The notes under the pieces: generated by a model | Seen by the model: only the letters and a program-made list of their open reading frames with translations | Database searches by the model: none | Told to the model about the DNA's origin: nothing | Shown here: positions 55,679 to 64,000 of the stretch, piece after piece | Position numbering within the stretch: position 1 is the first letter of the stretch | Layout: each line of letters starts with the position of its first letter | Made by a program: the position numbers and the translations under genes | Source of the DNA: Closterium sp. Naga37s-1 | Taxonomy: Eukaryota > Streptophyta > Zygnematophyceae > Desmidiales > Closteriaceae | Assembly (NCBI GenBank): GCA_947471745.1 | Contig: CANJKZ010001044.1 | Location: 186,001 to 250,000, forward strand | Direction: 5' to 3' | DNA: 64,000 nt

Positions 55679-56570
55679 GACAGCAGTAGACTAGCAGCGC
55701 GAACAGTAGGGTAAGGGCAGTGCAGTGACAGAGGCGCTGCTCTTACCGGACAGGGCGGCTCGGGCGGCTCGGCGGCTCGGCGGGTGGGCAACTCGGCGGC
55801 TCGGGCGGCTCGGGCGGCTCGGCGGTACGGCGGCTCGGCAGCAACTGCGGCTCGGCGACTCGGCGACTCGGGCGGCTCGGGCGGCTCGGCGGTACGGCGG
55901 TGCGGCAGCAACTGCAGCTCGGCGGCTCGGCGACCCGGCGGCTCGGGCGGCTCAGGTGGCGCGGCGGCTCGGGCGGCTCGGCAGTAGCTCGGCGGCGCCG
56001 GCGGCTCGGTGGTGACGGCGGGGCCGCGTGGGGACGGCGGCGGGGCCGGGTGGAGCGGCGGCGAGGCCGGGTGGAGCGGCGTCGGGGCCAGTAGAGGCGG
56101 CGCCGGGGCCGGGAAGGGCAGCACCGGGGCCGCAGGGGTAGGCGACGGGGCCAGCAGAGGCGGCGCCGAGGCAGGGAAGGGCGGCGCCGGGGCCGCAGGG
56201 GTAGGCGATGGGGCCGCGAGGGCGGCTAGGAGGGGGGGGGTCGCGAGGGCGGCTTGAAGAGGCCGTGAGGGCGGCTAGAAAGGGCCGCGAGGGCGGCTAG
56301 AAAGGGCCGCGAGGGCGGCGTGAAAGGGCCGCGAGGGCGGCGCGACACGAAGGAGCCGCGAGGGCGGCGGATCGGGGCCGCGAGGGCGGCGCGACGCGGC
56401 CGCTAGGGCGGCGCGACGTGAAGGGGCCGCGAGGGCGACGCGACGGGGCCGCAAGCGCGACGCGACGGGGCCGCTAAGGCGGCGCGACAGGGTCGAGAGA
56501 GGGGAGCGCGACTCGGGCAGTGGAGAGCGCGCTCCGGGCAGGAAAAAAAATGTGGTGGGCCCTAGGAACA
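55679..56570 (-). repeat. GC-rich leader of element J
   Basis: Two repeat zones: about 55755-56010 around GGCTCGGGCGGCTCGGCGG, and about 56210-56480 around GGGCCGCGAGGGCGGC. Non-coding. Confidence 0.7.
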
Positions 56571-56599
56571 GTTCCCACAGGGGAACCTGCTCGATACCA
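56571..56599 (-). promoter_or_regulatory. Element J primer-binding site and adjacent hairpin
   Basis: On minus TGGTATCGAGCAGG, then a perfect 6-bp inverted repeat GTTCCC / GGGAAC with a 4-nt loop (56571-56586), then GGGCCCACC. Confidence 0.78.
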
Positions 56600-56724
56600 T
56601 GAGAAACTGAACGAGAATGAATTGACTAAGGGAAAGTTGGGTACAAATGTAAACCCTAGAAAACTGTACCCCATATGTGCTACCCCACTATAGCCTACAG
56701 TAGCTATGTCATATAAATCTGACA
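56600..56724 (-). repeat. 5' LTR of element J (125 bp)
   Basis: On minus TGTCAGATTTATATG to CAGTTTCTCA. It shares the TAGGCTATAGTGGGG and GGGGTACA core. Confidence 0.88.
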
Positions 56725-57031
56725 ATTTGAGCGCATCATGTGGGCCTAGTTTGAGCGCATCATGTGAGCCTTATTTGAGCGCATCATGTCGGCCTAGTTT
56801 GAGCGCGTCATGTGAGCCTCATTTGAGCGCTTCATGAGAACAGTGAAAACAAAACTGAAAATGCACAAAAACAAAATGCAATTATGAATGCAAATGAAAC
56901 ATACAAAATGCAAGAACAATTGCGCACAGACCATCACAAAATGAAAATGAAAATGCGCGCACACAAATAATGCAAATGCGACGCGTGCGGCTGGTTGACG
57001 TGCAAAAATAAATATTTGCACCCAACAAACA
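56725..57031 (-). repeat. Probable 3' LTR (partial) of element K
   Basis: On minus it starts TGTTTGTTGGGTGC right after a polypurine tract and runs left until the J LTR at 56724. AT-rich, with CAAAATG-like motifs. It contains the 24-bp repeats listed separately. Its outer part was probably lost when J inserted. Confidence 0.5.
56726..56841. repeat. 24-bp tandem repeat, nearly five copies
   Basis: Units start at 56726, 56750, 56774, 56798 and 56822 (partial), each built on TTTGAGCGCATCATG plus TGNGCCTNN. They sit in the presumed U3 of the K LTR and so may be promoter repeats; that role is inference. Confidence 0.85.
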
Positions 57032-57041
57032 CCCCCTCAAG
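57032..57041 (-). promoter_or_regulatory. Polypurine tract of element K
   Basis: Minus-strand CTTGAGGGGG about 30 bp after the RNase H stop and directly before TGTTTGTTGGG. Confidence 0.65.
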
Positions 57042-57072
57042 CAGTCGCCCGCTTGCACTCACATTGATGAGC

Positions 57073-60060
57073 CTAGTTAAGGCTCATGCCACTCAGCTTG
57101 GCACAACGCCAATGAGGTTCCTCAGCCAGCCGCTTCGTGAGGAAATCAGCCGGCTGCTGCTGCGTTTCCACGTAGAGAGGCTCAAGGCTTCCCTTCTGCA
57201 CTTACTTGCGCACCCAATGCCACTTGATGCGCATGTGCTTGGTAAGCCCATGCAGTACCGCGTTCTTGGCCATGGAAATGGCACTTGAATCGACACAGAA
57301 GAGTGGCGTTGGTGCCTTCTGCTCATGTCCAATCTCCTCGAGCAGCTTCCGCAGCCAAACCAACTCCTTGGCCGCGTGGTACATCGACATGTACTCAGCT
57401 TCAGCAGATGAACCCGCAGTTTCCACCTGCTTCTTTGACCTCCAGCTCACAGGCCCTCCCCTAATCACAGACAGGTAGCCACCCACTAAAGACATATCCT
57501 CTTTCTCTGAAGCTTATGACGAATCAGCAAAACTTGTAAAGAACAACTCCCTCTCTCCCATGTGCTCCCCTTTCTCCTTGAGAACCTCTAATCCCTTCTG
57601 ATTCTTTTGTGCCGCAGCAGAGTACTGAACTCCAACAGTTGGGTAGGAGTTCAAGTACTGAATTATCCGATTAGCTGCATCCACCTGCTCCTTGGTGGGA
57701 TTCTGCACCACTCGAGCTAGCTGCCCGACAGCAAAAGAGACGTCAGGCCGAGTGTGCACTGCTGCATAGAGCAAGCTTCCCACCACGGACTGAAATCATG
57801 CTTGCTCTCGGTGATCCACCCCCTTATTCCCTCCAGATTTGACAAGCTTGAACTCGGATGGAAGTGATGTTGCAACCTTCCTCCCGACTTCAATCTCATG
57901 CTTGTGCCCCATGTTTTTGATGTATTTCTCCTAGTGCAGCTTCACCCACCCATTGCTGATGTCCCTCTCGATGTGCATGCCCAAGTAGTAATTTGCCTCC
58001 CCCAGGGTCTTACACTTGAAGTTTGCATCAGCTTCTGCTGCACCTTCATCACCTCCTGCTTGCTGCTCCCACACAGGAGGATGTCATCCACATACACAAG
58101 GAACATGACGAGGGCATCCTTCTCCCCCATGAGGAAAAGGCTCTCGTCACATGCGCTCGCCCTGAAGCCCATCTCCTCTAACACCGAAGACAACTTCTTG
58201 TACCAGCAGCGTGGTGCTTGTTTGAGGCTATACATGGCCTTCTTCAGCTTGCACACACGCCCGGTGCCATCCTCATAACCCGGCGGCTGCGACATAAACA
58301 TCTCCACATCTATCAGCCCATAGAGAAAGGCTGTGGTGATATCCATCTGAACTATCACCCACCCACACACAGCTGCACCGGCAAGTAGAACATGCAGTGT
58401 TGGTGACTTCGCAGTTGCAGCAAAGGTTTCCTTGAAGTCCTCCCTTTCTTTTTGTTGGTATCCTCCATGGTCAGTGGCTGAGTTGGTGCAGGTGCCATGA
58501 AGCAATACACCTCCTCCTCTGCTTCCTCATCAGAATCGCAGCTGCTCTCCAGCACCAGCAATGCATCATGTTGCTGTTGCTCTCCCCTTGTTCCTCCTTC
58601 ACCCCTTGCCTTCGCCTTCAAGGCGGCAGCTCGCATCTGCCGCGTCATCATGGGTGAGAAGGTTCGTCCTGTGGGTTGGGGTTTGGTTTGGGTTCACCTT
58701 TGGGGGAGAGTGGGGGGAATCACACGTGTTATGGGATGGGGTTCTTCAGGTTCAGCCGTTGGCTCTAACTCTTAACGACGGGAAGTTCTGCTGCAACGTG
58801 CTCCTCAAGTGCCGTTGCAATCTCCTCCCAGCCCACTCCTCCTCCACCTCAAAGCCCATGGTTGCCTGTTGCAGTTGCTGCACGAGCTGCTCCTTTAGCT
58901 GCTTGGACCAACTCCCGTAGGTGATGTCTTCCATGAACTTGACATCCCTACTATCAAATACGACTCCCTTGCTCGGCTCCCATAGCAGCCACCCCTTGCT
59001 TTCCGCTGCCACACCTAAGTGCACACACCAAACAGCCATTGCACCCAACTTGTTGCGATGTGCTTTGGGGATATGAGCCACAGCCATGCAAGCAAACATA
59101 CGCAGCATGTCAATGGACGGCTTCCCAAGCCACCTCTCCATGGGGACCCATGACTCACCGCCGACGTTAGTGAACACCCTATTCTTCACCACCGTGGCGT
59201 GGCGCACAGCATGTGGCCACTTTGAGTTCCCCAAACCCGATTCAATAAGAAGAGCCCGTGCTGTCTCCAAGACCGTGCGATTTGCTCGTTCTGCTACGCC
59301 GTAGGATTGCGGTATGTAGGAGGTGGTGAGTTCCCGAATGATGCCCTGCTTCTTTAACCATGTAGTCAGGTCCTCCCCAAGGAACTCTCCACCCCTATCA
59401 GTCCTAATCCGCATCACCTTGTGCTCGAACTGCTTCTCCACCAACGGTAGCCAATCATCACAGATAATCACTGGAATGTGGTCCTTCTTCTTGATTGGGT
59501 ATGCCCATGTCACTCGGCTCCAGTCATCCACTATGGTGAGAAAAAACTTCTCACCACGCTCCCCCAGCACCAATAGCGGCCCCACCACATCCATATGCAC
59601 TAGCTCCAGCAGTTTCTTGCCGCCACCCTCCGTTGCATGGAATGGGAACCAAGTGAACTTGCTCAAGAGGCAAGTTTCACACTTGTGGGTTGCTGCTGCA
59701 CCTATCAGCTTCAGTCCCTTCCTCCTTGTGCAGTTGCTGCAGTGCGGGCATGGCAATGTGCCCGAGGCGACGGTGGGCTATAATCCAGTCCGTTTCACCT
59801 CCCCTTGCTGAAACCTTCAGCTCCTCTACAGCTACAGCGTTTCACTCCCCCTAAGAACCATTCCCCTTGTCCCAAGGCACCACCAGCAGCTGCCACATAG
59901 ACTTGCGGATGTCCCTGTCCTCGTGCAAGTCCCAAAGCATCCACCTTCCCAGCTGCCGTTTGATTGTCTTAGCGCCATTAGTAGATGTGCTGACCCCAAC
60001 ACACTTGGCCAGCTTCCTCAGGGAGATGAGGTTCGCCTTCATATCAGGTACTAGCAGCAC
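57073..60060 (-). pseudogene. Element K copia integrase, RT and RNase H, degenerate
   Basis: Minus-strand copia related in motif to F. Protease-to-integrase part: VPDMKANLISL (about 60055), then CETC. Integrase: HMDVVGP, RTDRGGEFLG and YGVAERANRTV, so the catalytic D, D and E are present in one 334-codon frame (59756-58752). RT: TAFLYGLIDVEMFMSQPPGY and the catalytic FLVYVDDILLCG near 58085. RNase H: SWRSKKQVETAGSSAEAEYM, VDSSAISMAKN, and QQPADFLTKRL, ending at a TAG at 57073. Several frame changes separate these pieces. Gag and most of the protease are absent; the 5' side is fused to element L at about 60060. Confidence 0.87.
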
Positions 60061-62200
60061 CAAGGTCGGAGGCAAACTCACCACCTCTGTCAGAATGCAG
60101 ACGTAGGATGGGAAGGTCCATGTGGAAACGCTCGCGGAGCTGGAGACGGACAGCGTGGATCCAAGGGATCAAAACACTAGGGACCTCCCCCTTGCTGCGC
60201 AAGGGGAAGACCGTGGTGTAACGCGAGTAGTCGTCAACAACCAGCAGGAAGTAGCGCACGCGGCCCTGTCCACGGACGCGGGCTGGGCCCCACACGTCCA
60301 TGTGGAGTGTCTGCAGGGGAGCAGTCATCGGGGGAAACGAGGAGGAGTGGGGAGCGGCGCGCTGCCGCCCCTCGACATTGGGAAGGCAGGGAGGGGCAGG
60401 CGAGGGCGGGAGGGGAGGCAAAGACCTGGGAAGACCAGAGACAAGGAGGCGGGAGTGCATGCCATGGAGGCGTGGCAGGGAGGGGTGACCAAGGCGGTGG
60501 TGCCAAAGGAGAGTCGGGTGCGACAGGGCGCGACACGAGCAGGGGGCCGCAAGCTGACCTGACGCGGACGCATCTACCTGAGGAGGCTCAGTAGTCAGTG
60601 TGTACAGACTCGACCCAGGCCGACGGGTGAACGTGGCCAGGTGACGGCCCGTTCGTGTACACGTGCAGATCGACATACACTGACCCCAAGGAGTGGTGGT
60701 AGTGACCATCGCATCCTGGAGGGCAACAGTACTCACCAAGTTCGTAGAGAACGAGGAAAGGTAAAGACCTGAGAGTGAGCGAGACGGAACCGCCGGACAC
60801 GGAAGAACAGTGGAGAAACGGGCAAGAACTGGGCCCCCTGAGGGGTTAGCCAGTCTGACTGCAACAGGTGCAGGGAGTGGTGTGACTGTGGTGCTGTCGC
60901 GGAAGAAATAGCGGGAAGCACCTGAGTCAAGCGTGAAGTTGTGCAAGGCCTCAGCAGGCGCAGTACCAGGGAGAGCAGACTCACTAGCACCTAGAGCAGA
61001 AGCCTCTATACCTGGGTCGGGCGGCACACACAGATAACAGTCACCCTCAGCACTAATAGTCAATGCATACATGGCAGAAAGAATAGCATCATAATCAAGA
61101 GCAAATAAATCCACACACTGCCTAAGCAGCTCTGCCCAGCGGGGGAGCTCACTCGCGTCGGGAAACTCTTTGCGAAAGGCGTAGTCAAGCATGGAGAAGC
61201 AGCAATACTGGGTATGAAGCTTCCCGCATGTATGACCAGCGCGGACACCTGTGCGAATAACATACGGGCAGCGAGCACCACCCCCAGACGCCCCACGCTG
61301 GGCAAACCACTCACGAAGCTGCTGGGGCGAAGGGGTCTCGCTTGGACGCTGCTGCTGCTGCCGCTGGCCACCGCCAGAACCTCCCCTCTGAACAGCTCCA
61401 CCCCGACCGCCACCACTGCTCCCGTCACCACTCCCACTGCCGCCACCGCTGCCGCCGCCGCCACCCCCATTGCCACCACCACCGCCGCCACCACCGCCGC
61501 TACCAACGCCTTCACTCCCACCACCACCCCCACCGCCACCACTGCCACCTCCACCGCCTCCACCTCCCCCACCACCGCCTCCACCGCTGCCACCCTGGCC
61601 TCCCTTGCCCCTGCTGCTACGGCGCCTCCCACTAGGAGCAGACGCAGCCCCAACCTTCTCAGCACGAAGGAAGTCAACAGCAGCAGCAGAAGAAACAGAA
61701 GGGACAAGGGGGGAGGGGGAACACCCCTCAAAGAAGGGAGTGCGAGGAGTGCCACGAGAAGCGCCTACAACGACTATGCTGGTCTCAGCTGCAAGGAGGT
61801 GCTTCTCGAGCAGGTCGATAGTGAGGTCTGTGGGGTCAAGAGCGAGAAGGAGGTCCCTGAATGCGCTAAGAGAGTCAGGGAGGCGGGTGACAATGAAGTA
61901 GAGCGTGATGTACATGGGAGGAGGGTTCTTGGCTAGAAACTCGGCGGGAAGCGCGGCTCGGTAGCGAACGTCACTAGTGCGAAGGTGAGTGACGAGGTCG
62001 GCGACTGTGGCAAAGGCAGACAGCTCGGGGAACAAGTAGGGCAGGAGAAGGCGGCCTAGAGCAGCAGTGGTCGGGGAGGAGTAGCTAGTCGTACAGGGCT
62101 CTATCAGTCTTGTGCTGGCCAAAGTGAGCGCGTTCGGCTAACGGCAGGTGGTTGCGAACGGCTAGGCGAGCAGCAGCGTCATGGGACTGGCTGCGCGCGG
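60061..62200 (-). pseudogene. Element L Gag, protease and partial integrase
   Basis: The first about 60 Gag residues of the family are missing: the leader is joined directly to HDAAARLAVRNHLPLAERAH (about 62180), and a frame change follows near 62090. From there 690 codons are open. Order: Gag (ALPAEFLAKNPPPMYITLYF, intact C-run), poly-glycine, SPQQLREWFAQRG, the knuckle C-X13-C-X3-H-X4-C ending HTQYCC, protease TLDSGASRYFF, GAG-pre-integrase HHRLGHPSLP with CLPNVEG (second Cys replaced by Asn), integrase LHMDVWGP and HSDRGGEF. The Glu of the triad and all of RT are missing. It cannot encode a working Gag. Confidence 0.88.
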
Positions 62201-62480
62201 GCTTGGCGCGGGCTGTATGGGCTGCGTGCGGGCCTGGCGCGGGCTGTATGGGCTGCGTACGGGCCTGGCGCGGGCTGTACGGGCTGCGCGCGGGCCTTGC
62301 GCGGGCTGTACGCGCTGCACGCGGGCGGCGCGCGGGTTGTATGGGCTGCGCGCGGGCGGCGCGCAGGCTGTACGGGCTACGCGCGGCAGAGCAGGGCAGC
62401 GGTAAGGCACGGGGAAGGGCAGGGCAGGGCAGAAATTCGGGCAGGAACAATACTAAGTGGTGGGCCCCAAATAAAAAACC
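62201..62480 (-). repeat. GC-rich leader of element L (shortened)
   Basis: Tandem repeat around GGGCTGCGCGCGGGC and GGCGCGGGCTGTA at about 62185-62390, shorter than the other leaders. Its gag-side end is a deletion that also removed the gag start. Confidence 0.7.
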
Positions 62481-62509
62481 GGTCCTTAGGAAGGACCCGC
62501 TCTATACCA
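62481..62509 (-). promoter_or_regulatory. Element L primer-binding site and adjacent hairpin
   Basis: On minus TGGTATAGAGCGGG, then the perfect 7-bp inverted repeat GGTCCTT / AAGGACC with a 3-nt loop (62481-62497), and GGGGCCCACC further on. Confidence 0.8.
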
Positions 62510-62643
62510 TGTCGAGATTAACTAGGAGGGGTAAATGATGAGGTCAAGTGAGGGGTACAACAACAACATCGAGAGAAACTTTGTACCCCCTAGTGCTAAT
62601 ACCCATATAGCCTACAAAATGTATAAGCATTTACGTTTTGACA
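62510..62643 (-). repeat. 5' LTR of element L (134 bp)
   Basis: On minus TGTCAAAACGTAAATG to TTAATCTCGACA. It carries the family core TAGGCTATATGGG and GGGGGTACA. The outer edge lies inside a gypsy gag frame. Confidence 0.87.
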
Positions 62644-63389
62644 GATAGCACCACCTTCGCCAAACCTCGAAGCAGGCCGCCCGAGGCTCTCCGGAGCGTT
62701 CGATCCGAGCACAAGGGGATCGGACGTTCGACAATTTGTGGCGACCCTTGAATTTTATTTCGAGGTCATTGGCTATTCGACCCCGACACACGATGCAACA
62801 AGGATTCGGCTCGCAGTGACACTGTTGCGAGGACCAGCACTCGAGTGGATTTACTACAGTGACGTGGCCCAAGGGGAGAAAACATGGGCGCAGTTTCGAG
62901 CAGATCTCATGGAAATATTCGAACCGACAAATTCGGTATACATGGTGTGGCAGCAGATTCATCGACACAAGCAACTCGCGAGTGTAGCACTGTACATGCA
63001 GCAGAAGGAGCAACTTTTCAATCGCATCACCGACCTGACCGAAGGCGAGAAAATCCATGCGTACACTGAGGGATTAATAATGGAGATTCGCCGACAGGTC
63101 ATCGCCGCGAACTACAGTAGCTACCACGACATGGTACGTGCAGCCGAACGATACGACGCGTGGTCAACCCGAAACACGACGCTACTGGCCGAACCGTACA
63201 TTTGGCAAGGAGCGATCGGCACCCTCCACGTTCGCCGAACCGATGGATATCGACAGATTCGACGCGAAGAAGCAGCCGACAAAATGCGAATTTTGCGGTG
63301 CAGCTGGACATCAAATCATGTCGTGCTACAAAATGAAGAAAGCACATGCAGCATGGCTGGGCGGAAATAGTACAGCACCCTCGAAGTAA
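62644..63389 (+). pseudogene. Ty3/gypsy-type Gag fragment
   Basis: The reading frame is open from the L LTR edge (APPSPNLEAGRPRL). It runs through a retrotransposon-gag domain: RGSDVRQFVATLEFYFEVIG, LLRGPALEWIYYSDV, FRADLMEIFEP, LTEGEKIHAYTEGL. The domain is the type found before Ty3/gypsy pol genes. A frame change between about 63140 and 63250 moves the zinc knuckle CEFCGAAGHQIMSC (CX2CX4HX4C, about 63290-63330) to another frame, ending TAA at 63389. The 5' end was removed or displaced by insertion of L. The start is not in the window, and no protease or RT is seen to the right. Confidence 0.82.
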
Positions 63390-63738
63390 AAAAACGGGAA
63401 TCGCCAGTGGCCGCGGATCGACCTGGCGATCGCGTAAAGATCTGAAAAGGGAAAAAGGGCGACGATGTGGCGACTTCGGAGCGGGCGAAAAGGGAGAAAA
63501 TGATTACGCGAAAATAAAACGTCACGACCGGACGGCAACAGGGGAAATTGCCGAGGCAAATGGAGGCTCCGCGAAAAAAGTCTCTGCACCAACCGGGAAA
63601 CTCCAGCCGAATACCCACGAAAGTAAGAATTCGTTTAAGTTATCCTACAAAGATACTTTAACCAAGAATATTACTTCTTGTGGTTTTCAAGATTTAGAAA
63701 AATTCAGGGGAGGTTTAGAGGCCAAGAAAAAGCCTTAG
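63346..63738 (+). CDS. Unrecognised ORF downstream of the gypsy gag
   Basis: A frame of 130 codons overlapping the gag end, basic and Lys/Arg-rich (WRSRKDLKREKGRRCGDFG), then SYKDTLTKNITSCGFQDLEK. It ends at TAG 63736-63738, but the same frame stays open to a TGA at 63862-63864 (GIIQVPEKLGKALRSVEKG, FHGVNILSPQQVLRLPVAHR). The continuation has protein-like composition, so the TAG may be a recent nonsense change. No domain is recognised. It could be the gag-pol spacer of the gypsy element or an unrelated gene. Confidence 0.35.
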   Translation: MQHGWAEIVQHPRSKKTGIASGRGSTWRSRKDLKREKGRRCGDFGAGEKGENDYAKIKRHDRTATGEIAEANGGSAKKVSAPTGKLQPNTHESKNSFKLSYKDTLTKNITSCGFQDLEKFRGGLEAKKKP

Positions 63739-64000
63739 GGCATTATTCAGGTACCTGAGAAGTTGGGCAAAGCATTACGGAGTGTAGAAAAGGGTCGTGC
63801 GTTCCATGGAGTTAATATTCTCTCCCCTCAGCAAGTGTTAAGGCTTCCTGTCGCTCACAGGTGAAGCCTATACAGCTGCAAAATCTTAGAGGAAAATTTC
63901 AGGCTCAGGAGAAGTTGTTCAAGCCTCGGAAAAATCCTCCTACCCCCCAGGTAGAAGTTGGAAATGAAAAGTGCTGAGTCTGGTATAGGAGAAAGGGATG
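63739..64000 (+). other. Right edge of the window, unassigned
   Basis: Contains the in-frame continuation described for the preceding ORF (to 63864), then short AT-richer sequence. No further feature is supported. Confidence 0.35.

Larger units (their letters stand above)
53750..56724 (-). mobile_element. Ty1/copia element J (short-LTR family, 3'-truncated)
   Basis: Minus-strand 5' part of a family member: LTR, PBS, hairpin, leader, gag, protease and the start of the GAG-pre-integrase region. It ends near 53750 within SSLYTLTT and is joined to the plus-strand host-like gene. Integrase, RT, RNase H and the 3' LTR are missing. Confidence 0.88.
60061..62643 (-). mobile_element. Ty1/copia element L (short-LTR family, 3'-truncated)
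   Basis: LTR, PBS, hairpin, leader, gag, protease and integrase up to the second catalytic Asp. It ends at about 60061 after DRGGEFASDL, fused to K in GACCTTGGTG. The LTR side abuts the gypsy gag at 62643/62644, so L inserted into that gag. Confidence 0.88.

Overview
The window is eukaryotic nuclear DNA, almost certainly from a green plant or alga. The evidence is nested Ty1/copia LTR retrotransposons primed by initiator-tRNA-Met-like sites, a KDZ (Plavaka-like) transposase gene with GT-AG introns, a Ulp1/C48 protease gene, a short satellite array and a Ty3/gypsy gag fragment. A streptophyte alga is my best guess, but no host marker gene is recognised. I see no bacterial operons, tRNAs, rRNAs or CRISPR arrays.

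Layout: 1-1277, 5' end (leader and LTR) of a minus-strand short-LTR copia (Z), inserted at the end of a decayed minus-strand copia (A, 1278-about 6375). 6376-8583, unassigned. 8589-15701, complete minus-strand short-LTR copia B with a 5-bp target duplication (AGGCA). 15707-16910, unassigned sequence then a satellite of about 180 bp per unit. 16911-29357, plus-strand copia D, split by a complete copia C (17124-24259). 29358-34106, minus-strand copia F with a different, long LTR. 34107-35264, plus-strand long-LTR fragment H. 35265-41913, plus-strand short-LTR copia E. 41914-53749, the one non-retroelement block: a multi-exon KDZ transposase gene and a Ulp1 protease gene on minus, and unrecognised intron-containing genes on plus. 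53750-56724, 5' part of copia J (minus). 56725-60060, decayed copia K (minus). 60061-62643, 5' part of copia L (minus). 62644-64000, plus-strand Ty3/gypsy gag and following ORFs.

Seven elements (Z, B, C, D, E, J, L) form one family. They have very short LTRs (125-134 bp), a variable primer-binding site, a hairpin directly after it, a long GC-rich tandem-repeat leader, and a Gag with a poly-glycine tract and an unusual zinc knuckle. Protease, integrase, RT and RNase H follow in normal copia order. C is a single 2010-codon frame broken only by four nonsense codons. E has an uninterrupted frame except for one UAG at the integrase-RT junction, and B and D share that UAG.

Most notable: the post-PBS hairpin whose stem changes sequence but keeps pairing in seven copies; the shared UAG; the LREWY motif repeated in Gag and in the IN-RT linker; and the KDZ plus Ulp1 plus AT-hook gene cluster, which may be a large DNA transposon.
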